DNA of 64,000 nucleotides from Reyranella sp. CPCC 100927 (GCF_007859315.1 NZ_VOHA01000022.1:56792-120791), one strand, 5' to 3'; counted from the first letter of the stretch, positions 36,145 to 45,151 are shown. Numbers and translations are program-made. Notes: a model not told the origin generated them from the letters alone.

Positions 36145-36996
36145 ATGACGGGACAGGCGGTCACGGGCATCGACCACGCGGTGGTGGTCGTGGCCGATAT
36201 CGAGGCGGCCCGGGCGACGTACGCCGGGCTCGGCTTCCAGGTGCAGCCGCGTGGCCTGCACACGCGGCTGGGCACGGCCAACCACCTCATGATCTTCGGC
36301 GATACCTATTTCGAGCTGATCGGTATCGTCGAGGCCAACCCGCTGAACGCCGAGCGACGCGCCTGGCTGGAGCGCTCCGGCGGCGGGCTTGCCAATGTCG
36401 CGTTGCGCACCGACGGCGCCGATATCGCGCATGCGGCGTGGACGGCGGCCGGCCTGCAGCCCGACCCCGTATTGGAGTTCGCGCGCGCCGTCGACATCGC
36501 CGGCCGGCAGGAGCAGGCGGCGTTTCGCACCGTGCGGCTGGCGACCCAGCGCGCCAAGCTGCTGGGCTTCTTCGCCTGCGAGCACCGCACGCCGCAGTTC
36601 GTCTACCGCCCGGAATGGGCGGCGCACGACAACGGCGTGACGGGTCTCGCCGGCGCCACCGTGATCGCCGCCGATCCGATGACCGACGCGGCCTATGTCG
36701 GCAAGGTGTTCGGCGATGCGGCCGTCCGGCGCGAGGGCGGTGACCTGGTGGTCGGCCGCGGCGCCACGTCGATCCGCTACCTGACGCGCGAGCGCTTCCA
36801 GGCGCTGTACCCGGGGATTGCGCCGCACCGCAGCGATGATCATCCGGCATTGCTCAGTTTCAACGTATCGGATACAGCCCGCACGGCCGGCGTGCTGCGC
36901 GCCGGCGGCATTGCCTGCACCGCCGACGGCGACGGGCGCGTGCTGGTGCCGGCCGCGGCCGCCGGCGGCGTCGGCATCGAATTCAGAAAGGGTTGA
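36145..36996 (+). CDS. VOC-family glyoxalase-like protein
   Basis: A 283-residue protein with a glyoxalase-like (PF13468-type) N-terminal half: GIDHAVVVVADIEAARATY and FGDTYFELIGI, followed by a second, more divergent half ending GGVGIEFRKG. Metal ligands resembling those of VOC enzymes are His10 region and Glu in FELIG. Function unknown. It begins seven bases after the MaoC stop. Confidence 0.8.
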   Translation: MTGQAVTGIDHAVVVVADIEAARATYAGLGFQVQPRGLHTRLGTANHLMIFGDTYFELIGIVEANPLNAERRAWLERSGGGLANVALRTDGADIAHAAWTAAGLQPDPVLEFARAVDIAGRQEQAAFRTVRLATQRAKLLGFFACEHRTPQFVYRPEWAAHDNGVTGLAGATVIAADPMTDAAYVGKVFGDAAVRREGGDLVVGRGATSIRYLTRERFQALYPGIAPHRSDDHPALLSFNVSDTARTAGVLRAGGIACTADGDGRVLVPAAAAGGVGIEFRKG

Positions 36997-37004
36997 GTTT
37001 CAGG

Positions 37005-37481
37005 ATGAATGCCATTCCCCAGCTGGTGTCGCCGGCTGTCGATCTCGCCGACCCGTCCGCGTACGGCCATCTCACCAACGAAACGCTGCGCTTCGCCGAC
37101 ATCGATTCCAACGGCCACGTCAACAACGTGGCGTTCCTGGTTCTGTTCGAGAACGCGCGGGTCACCTACATGGCGCAGTACATGGCGTTCATGCGCGCGC
37201 ACGGCCTGTCGACGGTGGTGGCGCATCTGGACATCGATTTCCGCCGCCAGATGTTCTTCCCGGGTACGGTGCGGGTCGGCGCCCGGCTGATCGAGGTCCG
37301 CCGCTCGTCGTTCGTGCTGGGCCAGGCGATCTTCGATCAGGAAGGGCGTTGCGCCGCCGAAGGTCATGCCATCATCGTCGCCTACGACCGCGACAGCGGC
37401 CGCGGCCGGCCGATCCCCGAGGACATCCGGCACGCGCTCCAGCACCTGGCCCAGTCGCCGACCGGCATCGGCGCCGGCTGA
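37005..37481 (+). CDS. Acyl-CoA thioesterase, 4-hydroxybenzoyl-CoA/YbgC type
   Basis: About 158 residues of hot-dog fold. The catalytic Asp lies in RFADIDSNGHVNNVAFL, the family signature; IDFRRQMFFPGTV follows. It hydrolyses acyl-CoA, substrate unknown. ATG 37005 is chosen over TTG 36993. It starts eight bases after the VOC gene and 15 bases before a second thioesterase gene. Confidence 0.88.
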   Translation: MNAIPQLVSPAVDLADPSAYGHLTNETLRFADIDSNGHVNNVAFLVLFENARVTYMAQYMAFMRAHGLSTVVAHLDIDFRRQMFFPGTVRVGARLIEVRRSSFVLGQAIFDQEGRCAAEGHAIIVAYDRDSGRGRPIPEDIRHALQHLAQSPTGIGAG

Positions 37482-37496
37482 TCAGGGAGGTTTGAC

Positions 37497-37913
37497 GTGA
37501 GCATCCCCGACGGTTTCGTGCGCCTCGACATGGCCGACGATTTCGTACGGCTGGTCGGGCCGCTGCACGTCAAGCTCGAGGCCGACGGCCCGCGCGTCGG
37601 GCTGATGCTCGAACCGCGCCACGGCAATCCGCTCGGTATCGCGCATGGCGGCTGCCTGGTGACGCTGGCCGACATGGTGATGGGGTTCGGCTGCGGCTAC
37701 GCCACCAAGACGCCCGGCGTGCACCCGACCATCACGCTCAACAGCGATTTCGTGCGCGGCGCCCGCATCGGCAACTGGATAGAGGGCAAGGCCGTCATCA
37801 CCCGCCGCACGCCCAACTTCGTTTTCGCCCGCTGCGATCTGGTCTGCGCTGGCGAGGTCGTGCTGTCGGCCTCCGGCGTCTTCAAGGTGCCGGGAAAGAC
37901 GTCTGCGTCCTAG
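37497..37913 (+). CDS. PaaI-family acyl-CoA thioesterase
   Basis: A 138-residue hot-dog thioesterase of the PaaI/YdiI group: GNPLGIAHGGCLVTLADM carries the conserved HGG segment, and TITLNSDFVRGARIG the second block. PaaI-type enzymes clear dead-end aromatic or medium acyl-CoAs. It completes the unit; the next gene converges on it with eight bases between stops. Confidence 0.9.
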   Translation: MSIPDGFVRLDMADDFVRLVGPLHVKLEADGPRVGLMLEPRHGNPLGIAHGGCLVTLADMVMGFGCGYATKTPGVHPTITLNSDFVRGARIGNWIEGKAVITRRTPNFVFARCDLVCAGEVVLSASGVFKVPGKTSAS

Positions 37914-37921
37914 CGCTTCGA

Positions 37922-39553
37922 TCACCGCCGCTTGTAGATGACGTAGCGGTCGACATCCATGAAATGCGTGTAGCGTTCGAAGGCGCGCGCGAATTTCGGG
38001 TTGCGCATGAAGTATTCGAGGTAGTCGAAGACGCGCCCCTGGCAGCGCGGCATGCCGGCGACGCGATCGACGATGACGAGGTCGGGCTGCTGGCGTTCCA
38101 TGTCGTCGGACACCGACTCGAAGACGAAGCGTTCGGCTTCCGACATGTCTTCCGGCGCGTTGTACAGCGTCGGATACTCCTCGCAGTCGGCATAGATCCC
38201 CTGCAGCACCCACATGGTCTGGAAGCGCATCGTCATGCGGATGCCGCCGTAGTTGACCAGCGGATAGTAGGGATAGATGCCGGGCGACATGACCAGGATG
38301 CGCTTGTTGGCGGCGTTCTGTTCGACGATGTGCAGCAGCACGCCGGTGATGCTGTCCTCGAACTGGCGCTGCTTCTGGAACGGCGGCGTGAACAATGCGG
38401 CCTGGAAGTAGAGCAGGATCAGAAAGGTGGCGCTGATGGCGATCACCGGCAGGCGGTGCGCATCGCGGTCGATCGGCAGGTAGCGGTCGATCATCTGCGA
38501 GATCGTCACCGCGGCCAGCAGGATGGTCGCCGACAGCCCCGGCAGCACGTGATAGGGCCAGCCCTTGGCCTGCAGGGCGGCGGCCAGCGCCGCGCCCAGC
38601 CCGTAGGCGACGATGACGCGGGCCGCCACCGTGCGGGCCAGGAAGATGGCCAGCAGGCCGAAGGCGGCCAACGCCAGCAGGCAGGGGCCCAGCACCGGCC
38701 CGAACAGAACCCCCAGCCAGGTCACTTCGCCGAGATGGGTGTAGGAGTCCCAGATGATGGGCAACACGGTGGTGAGGTAGGCCGGCGTGCCGAGCACGAT
38801 CAGCGCCGCATGCCCGATCGCCACCGCGCCGATCAGCCACGGCACGGCGTCGCTTATGGTGCGGCGCCAACCGCGGTGCAGCAGCAGATAGAGCTCGACC
38901 ACGAACGGGATCACCAGGAAGTGCGGCTTCTGCGCCAGGCCGATGCCGGCCGCGATCGCGATCGCCCAGGTCGGGATCCGGCCCAGCGCCGCGGCGCGCC
39001 CCTCGGCGCGCTCGGCGGCGTGCAGCAGGTAGGGCGCTGTCAGCACGAACATCAGGTGCTCGCGTTGTCCGAAGTTCTCGTTGGGCAGCACGACGAACAG
39101 GAACAGCAGGGTCGGCGGCACCAGGGCTTCGGTCAACGGATGCGCCAGCGACGGAACCTTGTGGGTGAGCGCGCGACAGGTGAGGAACGAGCCGATGATC
39201 GCCACGTAGAAGGCAATCGTCATCCAGGTCGCGGCGTCCAGGCCGGTGAAGGCGAAGAGGCGCGCCAGCACCTCGGGCACGGCATAGAGGATGAAGACCA
39301 GCGGCAGGTTGATGTCGATGATGTCGACGTAGAGTTTTTCGCCGTCGAGCCAGCGATGCCCCACGTCCATCAACGCCGCGACATCGTGATTGATGGGCGG
39401 AAAGAGATAGACCACGGCCCAGGCGATCGGGATCAGCAGCAGCAGCACCTCGATCGCCCGCGCAGCACCGGTCGGCAGCCGGTCGCGCAGAAAGCGCGTA
39501 GGGTGGTGAACGACGTCCGGCGCGGCGTCGCCGGCGGATGCTGGCGGCGGCAT
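37922..39553 (-). CDS. GT-C-type membrane glycosyltransferase-like protein
   Basis: About 543 residues with ten or more hydrophobic segments. The first periplasmic loop has FPPINHDVAALMDVGHRW and DIIDINLPL, where GT39/ArnT-like enzymes carry their acidic catalytic residues; the C-terminal 150 residues are soluble. Such proteins move a sugar from a polyprenyl-phosphate carrier to a periplasmic acceptor. Its family is inferred from topology and the acidic loop, not a strict motif. It lies beside, but convergent to the left of, a GT2 and flippase-like set. Confidence 0.72.
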   Translation of the reverse strand: MPPPASAGDAAPDVVHHPTRFLRDRLPTGAARAIEVLLLLIPIAWAVVYLFPPINHDVAALMDVGHRWLDGEKLYVDIIDINLPLVFILYAVPEVLARLFAFTGLDAATWMTIAFYVAIIGSFLTCRALTHKVPSLAHPLTEALVPPTLLFLFVVLPNENFGQREHLMFVLTAPYLLHAAERAEGRAAALGRIPTWAIAIAAGIGLAQKPHFLVIPFVVELYLLLHRGWRRTISDAVPWLIGAVAIGHAALIVLGTPAYLTTVLPIIWDSYTHLGEVTWLGVLFGPVLGPCLLALAAFGLLAIFLARTVAARVIVAYGLGAALAAALQAKGWPYHVLPGLSATILLAAVTISQMIDRYLPIDRDAHRLPVIAISATFLILLYFQAALFTPPFQKQRQFEDSITGVLLHIVEQNAANKRILVMSPGIYPYYPLVNYGGIRMTMRFQTMWVLQGIYADCEEYPTLYNAPEDMSEAERFVFESVSDDMERQQPDLVIVDRVAGMPRCQGRVFDYLEYFMRNPKFARAFERYTHFMDVDRYVIYKRR

Positions 39554-39742
39554 CCGGCCGGCATCCGGGCGTTCGACCTCGTGATCGGAGGATGAAGGGC
39601 GATGATCGGGCAAGACGGGCTGTGAAAGCGTGGATCGGTGGCTCGCCGCGCGGCAACGGCGCGCCGGTACGATAGCAGAGCACCGGCGGTCCTGACCACC
39701 TGTGCGCTGCAACGGATCCGGCAGTGCGCTATAGAGCTTGCC

Positions 39743-40486
39743 ATGGAGCGCCACGAGTACGATCAGATGCACGCCCTGGAGGGCCGCCTGTGGTGGTACC
39801 TCGGCCTGCACCGCTTGCTGGTCGATCAGGTTCAGGCGGCGGTGGGCCGTGACGTCGGGCCGCTGCTGGACGCCGGCTGCGGTACCGGCGGGCTGCTTGC
39901 GGCCCTTGGCCGCAGCCGGCCGGCAAGCCGCCACCTGGGGGTCGAGTACGACGCGGATGCCGCACGGCTGGCGGCCCGCAAGAGCAGCGCGACGGTGGTG
40001 ATCGGCTCGGTCACGACTTTGCCATTCGCCGACGCGACGCTGGGCGCCATCGTGAGCGCCGATGTCCTCTCGCATGGCCTGGTCGATCCGGCACTGGCCC
40101 TGAAAGAAGCGCACCGGTGCCTCGAAAGCGGCGGAATCCTGATCCTGAATCTGCCGGCATATCCGTGGATGTTGTCGGCGCACGACCGGCAGGTGCACAA
40201 TGTGCGCCGCTTCGTGCGCGGGCGGGCGAGGGCGCTGGTGGAGGAAGCCGGCTTCAGCGTGCGGCGTACCTCGTACTGGAACTGTTTTCTGTTTCCGCTG
40301 ATGGTTGCGAGACGGGTGCTGCTGCGGAACACTGGCAGTGACGTGCAGGCCTTGCCGGCGCCGGTGAACGCGCTGTTCGCCGCCATCGTCGGGCTGGAGC
40401 GTCGCCTGATCGGCTGGGGCCTGTCGCTGCCGTTCGGCGGCTCGGTCCTGCTGGTGGCACAGAAGGGTGGAACGAAGGGATCATGA
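39743..40486 (+). CDS. SAM-dependent methyltransferase (class I)
   Basis: A 247-residue methyltransferase. Motif I is LLDAGCGTGGLLAALG, followed by VEYDADAARLAARKS (adenosine acid) and ADVLSHGLVDP. It ends with a hydrophobic stretch that may associate with the membrane. The stop overlaps the next start by four bases (ATGA at 40483), tying it to the GT2 gene. Role in modifying a polyprenyl-linked sugar or lipid is inference. Confidence 0.88.
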   Translation: MERHEYDQMHALEGRLWWYLGLHRLLVDQVQAAVGRDVGPLLDAGCGTGGLLAALGRSRPASRHLGVEYDADAARLAARKSSATVVIGSVTTLPFADATLGAIVSADVLSHGLVDPALALKEAHRCLESGGILILNLPAYPWMLSAHDRQVHNVRRFVRGRARALVEEAGFSVRRTSYWNCFLFPLMVARRVLLRNTGSDVQALPAPVNALFAAIVGLERRLIGWGLSLPFGGSVLLVAQKGGTKGS

Positions 40487-41589
40487 AACGGCCATTTGCC
40501 CTCAGCATCGTGGTGCCGGTCTACAACGGGGCCGCCAGCGTCGGCGAACTGGTGGCGGCGCTGCGTGCTCTGGAGGTGCCGGGCGGCCTCGAGGTCGTCC
40601 TGGTCAATGACGGCAGCCCGGACAACAGTTTCGAGGTCTGTCGCGCGCTGGCGGCACAGCCTGGTGCGCCGGTCACCCTGGTCGACCTGTCGCGCAATTA
40701 CGGCGAGCACAACGCGGTCATGGCGGGGCTGGCCCATGCGCGCGGCGACTATGCCATCACGATGGACGATGACCTGCAGAATCCGCCGGAGGAAGTGCGC
40801 CGCCTGTTCGAGTACACGCGCGATAACGATTACGACGTCGTCTACACCTACTATGCGACCAAGCAGCATGCGGCGTGGCGCAACATCGGCAGCCGCTTCA
40901 CCAATTGGTGCGCCGATCGCCTGATCGACAAGCCGCGCGGTCTCTACCTGTCGAGCTTCCGCTGCGTCAGCGCCTTTCTGCGCGAGCGGCTGGTGAGCTA
41001 TGACGGGCCCTATCCCTATGTCGACGGCCTGATCTTCCAGATCACGGAGAATGTCGGCCGATTGCAGGTCATGCACCTGCCGCGCGCCGAAGGGCGCAGC
41101 AACTACACGCTGCGCCGCCTGGTGCGGCTGTGGTTGTCCATGTTCCTCAATTTCTCGGTGCTGCCGCTGCGCGTCGCCAGCGTCACCGGCATGGTGCTGA
41201 GCGGCTGCGGCCTGCTCGGCTTCCTCGCCGTGCTGATCGAGGCGCTGATCAACCGCGGCCTGCCGACCGGCTGGGCGTCGCTGATGTCGACGGTGGCGCT
41301 GCTGGCCGGCGTGCAGTTGATGATCCTGGGAGTCGTGGGCGAGTATCTGGGCCGCATGTTCCTGACCGCCAACCGCAAGCCGCAATACATGGTGCGCCGC
41401 ATCTACCTGCACGACGGCGGATCGCTGGTCGCGCATGAACCGGCGGCCGGCAGCGCGGCGTCCGGGCGGCCCTACGCGGGCGGCGATCGCGCCCACATCT
41501 CGCCGGTCGAGGCCGCCCGCGCCCAGTGGTCATCGACACCGCCCCTGCCGCCACCGCTGCAGAATACGGCCGACCGGGCTGCCGAGTAG
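40483..41589 (+). CDS. GT2 glycosyltransferase, polyprenyl-phosphate type (ArnC/GtrB/DPM1-like)
   Basis: A 368-residue protein: a GT-A domain with VVPVYNGAASV at the start and the DDD metal motif in ITMDDDLQNPPEEV, then two transmembrane helices (VTGMVLSGCGLLGFLAVLI and STVALLAGVQLMILGVVG) and a cytoplasmic tail of about 60 residues. Family members charge undecaprenyl phosphate with a sugar on the inner leaflet. Neighbours supply a methyltransferase upstream and an SMR-type carrier downstream. Confidence 0.92.
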   Translation: MKRPFALSIVVPVYNGAASVGELVAALRALEVPGGLEVVLVNDGSPDNSFEVCRALAAQPGAPVTLVDLSRNYGEHNAVMAGLAHARGDYAITMDDDLQNPPEEVRRLFEYTRDNDYDVVYTYYATKQHAAWRNIGSRFTNWCADRLIDKPRGLYLSSFRCVSAFLRERLVSYDGPYPYVDGLIFQITENVGRLQVMHLPRAEGRSNYTLRRLVRLWLSMFLNFSVLPLRVASVTGMVLSGCGLLGFLAVLIEALINRGLPTGWASLMSTVALLAGVQLMILGVVGEYLGRMFLTANRKPQYMVRRIYLHDGGSLVAHEPAAGSAASGRPYAGGDRAHISPVEAARAQWSSTPPLPPPLQNTADRAAE

Positions 41590-41594
41590 TCCCC

Positions 41595-41927
41595 ATGTGG
41601 CTCTTCTATGCGGCATTGGCCGGCGGCATCGTCACCGGCATCGGCGGCCAGATCCTGCTGAAGGCGGGCGCCGACAGCGAGACCATTGTCCAGCAGCTGC
41701 TGCGGCCGCAGACGATCGTCGGGCTGATGCTCTACGGCATGGCGGCGTTCCTCTACATCATCGCCTTGCGCAAGATCCCGGTGTCGGTGGCATTCCCCAG
41801 CGTGTCGCTGAGCTACGCCATCGTGGCCGTGGTCGGCTACCTGCTGTTCAACGAACCCTTCGGTCTGCTCAAGATCGCCGGCCTGGTGCTGATCGTTGCT
41901 GGTGTGTGGCTGATCAACCAGGGGTAA
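41595..41927 (+). CDS. SMR/EamA-type small membrane protein (flippase candidate)
   Basis: A 110-residue protein with four hydrophobic helices: MWLFYAALAGGIVTGIGGQI, VGLMLYGMAAFLYIIALR, AFPSVSLSYAIVAVVGYLLF and IAGLVLIVAGVWLI. This is the small-multidrug-resistance fold shared with ArnE/ArnF, which flip undecaprenyl-phosphate-aminoarabinose. Starting five bases after the GT2 stop strongly favours a lipid-sugar flippase role over drug export. Confidence 0.85.
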   Translation: MWLFYAALAGGIVTGIGGQILLKAGADSETIVQQLLRPQTIVGLMLYGMAAFLYIIALRKIPVSVAFPSVSLSYAIVAVVGYLLFNEPFGLLKIAGLVLIVAGVWLINQG

Positions 41928-41959
41928 GCTGCACGATCAAGTCGCGCGGGCTACCTTGG

Positions 41960-43204
41960 ATGACGGACGTATCGCGGTCGTACTGGCAGGTGCTGCGGCT
42001 GGCCGACGTGCCCAATCTGCTGCTGTCGGCGGCCCTGTCGCGGTTGGCCGGGCGCATGTTCTCGCTGGCCATCGTGCTCTACGCGCTGAACGCCTTTCAG
42101 TCGCCCGTGCTGGCGGGCTGGGTGTCGTTTGCGTCGATGGCACCGGGGATGCTGGTCAGCCCGCTGGCCGGCGCGCTGCTGGATCGCCTGGGAATCGCCA
42201 AGGCGATCGTCGTCGACATGGTCATGGGCGCATTGCTGCTGACCGGCATCGTGGTGTTGCACGTCGCGGATGCGATGAGTCCGCCGGCGCTGCTGCTCCT
42301 GGTCGCGCTCTACTCGCTCACCAGTCCGCTGAGCTTCGCCGGCATCCGGACCCTCATTCCGCGCCTGGTGCCGGAGTCGGCACGGGATCGGGCCAATGCG
42401 CTCGATACCAGCAGCTACGCGCTGGTCGATGTGCTGGGCCCGGTGCTGGCGGGGCTTCTCTTCGGCGTCGCCGGCGCCACCACCACGCTGATGGTCGTCG
42501 CGGCATCATACCTCGCGGCGGCGATCAGCCTGATGCCGCTCACCCGCCGCGAAGAGAGCCGTCCGCCCGATCGGGGCACGTCCCTGATGGGCGACGCCAG
42601 GGCGGGTCTGATCTACGTGTTGCGCCATCGCGTGCTGCGCGGGCTTGCGGTGTCGTATGCCCTCTTCATGGCGAGCTTCGGCATTCTGATCATCGCCGTG
42701 CCGGTCTTTGTCCTGCGCGAGCTGGGTGATCGCGGCGCGGCGGACAGCATGGTGGGCGCGCTGTGGGCGCTGTCGGGTCTGGCCGGCAGCGTGGGCGCCT
42801 TGTACAGCGGCTCGGCGCGCGTTGCCGGGCGCGAGCGGCCATTGATGGTGGCGGGAATCCTGGCTTCCGCCGTCGCGATCTACCCGTTGAGCGCGCATTT
42901 CGGCCTGTGGGGACTGGCTGCCGGGATGATCGTCGTCGGCGCGCTGACCGGCCCGGTGGACGTGGGCTTGCTGACGTTGCGGCAGCGCCGCACCGATCCG
43001 GCCTGGCTGGGCCGGGCGCTGGCGGTGTCCATGAGCCTGAACATGTGCGGCCTGCCGCTGGGCGCGGCATTGGGCGGTGTGCTGGCGAGCCATTCGCTGG
43101 TCCTGGCCTTCGCCGTCGCCGCCGTAGCGGCGCTGCTGGCCGCCGCGGCGACCTGGCTTCTCGTACCGGACGATGCGGTGGCGGATCGGGCCGGCGGTCC
43201 CTGA
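41960..43204 (+). CDS. MFS transporter
   Basis: A 414-residue twelve-helix MFS protein resembling MFS_3/EntS-like exporters (loop motif LAGALLDRLGIAKA). The ATG at 41960 is where homology begins. It is the last gene of the rightward set and is followed by a strong bidirectional terminator. Substrate unknown; relation to the glycan genes is by position only. Confidence 0.85.
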   Translation: MTDVSRSYWQVLRLADVPNLLLSAALSRLAGRMFSLAIVLYALNAFQSPVLAGWVSFASMAPGMLVSPLAGALLDRLGIAKAIVVDMVMGALLLTGIVVLHVADAMSPPALLLLVALYSLTSPLSFAGIRTLIPRLVPESARDRANALDTSSYALVDVLGPVLAGLLFGVAGATTTLMVVAASYLAAAISLMPLTRREESRPPDRGTSLMGDARAGLIYVLRHRVLRGLAVSYALFMASFGILIIAVPVFVLRELGDRGAADSMVGALWALSGLAGSVGALYSGSARVAGRERPLMVAGILASAVAIYPLSAHFGLWGLAAGMIVVGALTGPVDVGLLTLRQRRTDPAWLGRALAVSMSLNMCGLPLGAALGGVLASHSLVLAFAVAAVAALLAAAATWLLVPDDAVADRAGGP

Positions 43205-43213
43205 GCCGACAAT

Positions 43214-43249
43214 AAAAAGGCATCGACCCCTGGGGGACGATGCCTTTTT
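43214..43249. terminator. Bidirectional Rho-independent terminator
   Basis: AAAAAGGCATCG, a 12-base loop that itself can pair (CCCC/GGGG), then CGATGCCTTTTT. The 12-bp perfect stem with A-run on one side and T-run on the other serves both the MFS gene and the convergent SDR gene. Confidence 0.92.
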
Positions 43250-43267
43250 CGACGTCCGACGATGGTG

Positions 43268-44092
43268 TCAGAGGCCGCCGTTCACCACCAGGCACTGGCC
43301 GCTGACATAGTCGCTGTCGGGGCTGCAGAACAGGTAGACCGAGCCGGCCGCTTCTTCCGGCAGGCCGCCACGGCCCAGCGGAATCATCTGGTTCATGGCC
43401 GCGATGCGGCCACCCTGCACGCCGATCTTGACCTTGCGGCCCTGCACCTCGATCTCGCCGGCCTCGCCTTCGGAAAGCGGCTTGGTGAGGCGCGTCTGGA
43501 TGTAGCCGAAGGCGACGGCGTTGACGGTCGCGTCGTAGCGGCCGAACTCCTTGGCCAGGGTCTTGGTCAGGCCGACGATGCCCGCCTTGCCGGCCGAGTA
43601 GTTCGACTGGCCGGCGTTGCCGTTGACGCCCGAGGTCGACGAGATGTTGACCACCTTGCGCACGATGCGCTTGCCGGCCGAGCGCTCCTTCTCGACCGCG
43701 CTGCGCAGATGCTGCTGGAAGGCGCGCAGGACGCGGAACGGCGCCGTCAGGTGCACGTCGATGATGGCGTACCACTGCTCGTCGGTCATCTTCTGGATGA
43801 CGCTGTCCCAGGTGTAGCCGGCGTTGTTCACCACGATGTGGCAATCGCCGAAGGCATCGACCGCCGTCTTCACGATGCGGTCGCCGAAATCGGCCGCCGC
43901 GACGTCGCCGACGCAGGCCACGGCCTTGCCGCCCATCTTCTCGATGGCGGCGATGGTCTCCTTGGCCGGTGCGTCGTCGATGTCGTTGACGACCACCTTG
44001 GCGCCGTCACGCACCAGCCGGAAGGCGATTTCCTGGCCGATGCCGCGGCCCGAGCCGGTAACGATGGCGACCCGCCCGTCGAGTTGACCCAT
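43268..44092 (-). CDS. Short-chain dehydrogenase (3-hydroxyacyl-CoA dehydrogenase/FabG-like)
   Basis: A 274-residue SDR. Cofactor loop TGSGRGIG, NNAG at the expected place, and Ser-Tyr-Lys in ISSTSG...SNYSAGKAG. It matches the SDR group that includes the dehydrogenase domain of peroxisomal multifunctional enzyme 2, suiting oxidation of a bulky 3-hydroxyacyl-CoA. It lies last in the leftward acyl-CoA cluster, separated from the MaoC gene by a family B repeat. Confidence 0.9.
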   Translation of the reverse strand: MGQLDGRVAIVTGSGRGIGQEIAFRLVRDGAKVVVNDIDDAPAKETIAAIEKMGGKAVACVGDVAAADFGDRIVKTAVDAFGDCHIVVNNAGYTWDSVIQKMTDEQWYAIIDVHLTAPFRVLRAFQQHLRSAVEKERSAGKRIVRKVVNISSTSGVNGNAGQSNYSAGKAGIVGLTKTLAKEFGRYDATVNAVAFGYIQTRLTKPLSEGEAGEIEVQGRKVKIGVQGGRIAAMNQMIPLGRGGLPEEAAGSVYLFCSPDSDYVSGQCLVVNGGL

Positions 44093-44117
44093 GATTTTTC
44101 TCTCCTTTTTCCGAAGT

Positions 44118-44199
44118 CTGTCATTCCGAGCGCAGCGCGGAATCTTGTGCGAACGGAGACTCCATTCCCAAAAGATGTCTCGCTGCGCTCGACATGACG
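44118..44199. repeat. Inverted intergenic repeat, family B copy 4
   Basis: Arms CTGTCATTCCGAGCGCAGCG and CGCTGCGCTCGACATGACGA with a spacer of about 40 bases. It sits between two genes of the same strand in the acyl-CoA cluster. Confidence 0.85.
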
Positions 44200-44209
44200 A
44201 GATGAACCC

Positions 44210-44632
44210 CTACGCCAGCGCCACGGTGGCGTTGCCCTCGAGCGTGCTCTGGCCGTTCTGGTTGGTGCACTTCACGTCGAGGTCGACCAGCTTCTCGCCG
44301 TTCTCCTCGCGCTTGCCCGTCACCTTGCCCGTGACCGTGATCACGTCGCCGACCCAGGTGATGGAGGTGAAGCGGGTGCCGAGCTTGCGGACCTGCTTCT
44401 GCGGCACCCACGAGGTGGCCAGCCGGCCCAGGAACGCCATCGACAGCATGCCGTGCGCGAAGACGTCCTTGAAACCGAACTTCTTGGCGAAGTCGATGTC
44501 GACGTGGATCGGGTTGTGGTCGCCCGAGCCGCCGCAGTAGAGCGCCAGCTGGTGCCGGCTGATCGGCGCCAGCTTCAGCGCCGGCAACTCGTCGCCGACC
44601 TTCACGTCGGCAAATTTCGGTGCGTTTGCCAT
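44210..44632 (-). CDS. MaoC-domain hydratase (catalytic partner)
   Basis: A 140-residue hot-dog protein with the hydratase-2 active site YCGGSGDHNPIHVDIDFAKK and FAHGMLSMAFLG intact. Its AGGAG ribosome site overlaps the stop of the preceding MaoC-N gene, so the two are co-translated. Pairs of this kind form heteromeric enoyl-CoA hydratases for bulky substrates (as ChsH1/ChsH2 in Mycobacterium). Confidence 0.9.
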   Translation of the reverse strand: MANAPKFADVKVGDELPALKLAPISRHQLALYCGGSGDHNPIHVDIDFAKKFGFKDVFAHGMLSMAFLGRLATSWVPQKQVRKLGTRFTSITWVGDVITVTGKVTGKREENGEKLVDLDVKCTNQNGQSTLEGNATVALA

Positions 44633-44641
44633 GTCAGTCTC

Positions 44642-45106
44642 CTAGGCCTTCTTCGCCGCATCCGGGTTGCGCACGACCGTGACGCTGCGCGCCTTGGCCA
44701 CCGGCTTGCCGGATCCGGCGTCCTTCATCTCGGTTTCCGACACCACGAACCACAGGGCGCCGCCCTTCTTGTCGTAGATGTCGAGCACCTTCGACTGGCA
44801 GGTGATGCGGTCGCCGACATGGACCGGCGCCAGATACTCGTAGTGCTGCTCGCCGTGCAGGATCAGGCCGATATCGACGTTCAGCAGGCGCAGCAGGCCG
44901 CCCTTGTCGGGATCGTCGTTGGTGACGGCGGTCAGGAACGTGGCGGGCGCCGGAATGGCGCGGTAGCCGGCGGCCTTGGCCGCGGCCTCGTCCTGATAGA
45001 TCAGGTCTTCTTCGCCGATCGCCTTGCAGAACAGGCGGATCTTGCCGGCCTCGACCGTCGTGGTGAACGGCTTGAAGGTGTGGCCGATGTGTTTCTTGTC
45101 GAGCAT
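44642..45106 (-). CDS. MaoC-N (FAS1-type dehydratase) domain protein, likely non-catalytic partner
   Basis: A 154-residue hot-dog domain of the N-terminal MaoC group: FCKAIGEEDLIYQDEAAAKA, RAIPAPATFLTA and VHVGDRITCQS. The Asp-His hydratase pair of the partner is absent at the matching place (EEDLIYQDE). It lies between a terminator and the MaoC gene, so it heads a sub-transcript or is reached by read-through. Confidence 0.88.
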   Translation of the reverse strand: MLDKKHIGHTFKPFTTTVEAGKIRLFCKAIGEEDLIYQDEAAAKAAGYRAIPAPATFLTAVTNDDPDKGGLLRLLNVDIGLILHGEQHYEYLAPVHVGDRITCQSKVLDIYDKKGGALWFVVSETEMKDAGSGKPVAKARSVTVVRNPDAAKKA

Positions 45107-45151
45107 GGATTGGGCTTTCCCTCCGCGTGGTTGCTGAACTGAAGAGACAAA

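Noticed and set aside
41595..41927. SMR protein as a multidrug exporter
   Set aside because: Spacing of five bases from a polyprenyl-phosphate-type GT2 makes a lipid-sugar flippase more likely; kept as an alternative.
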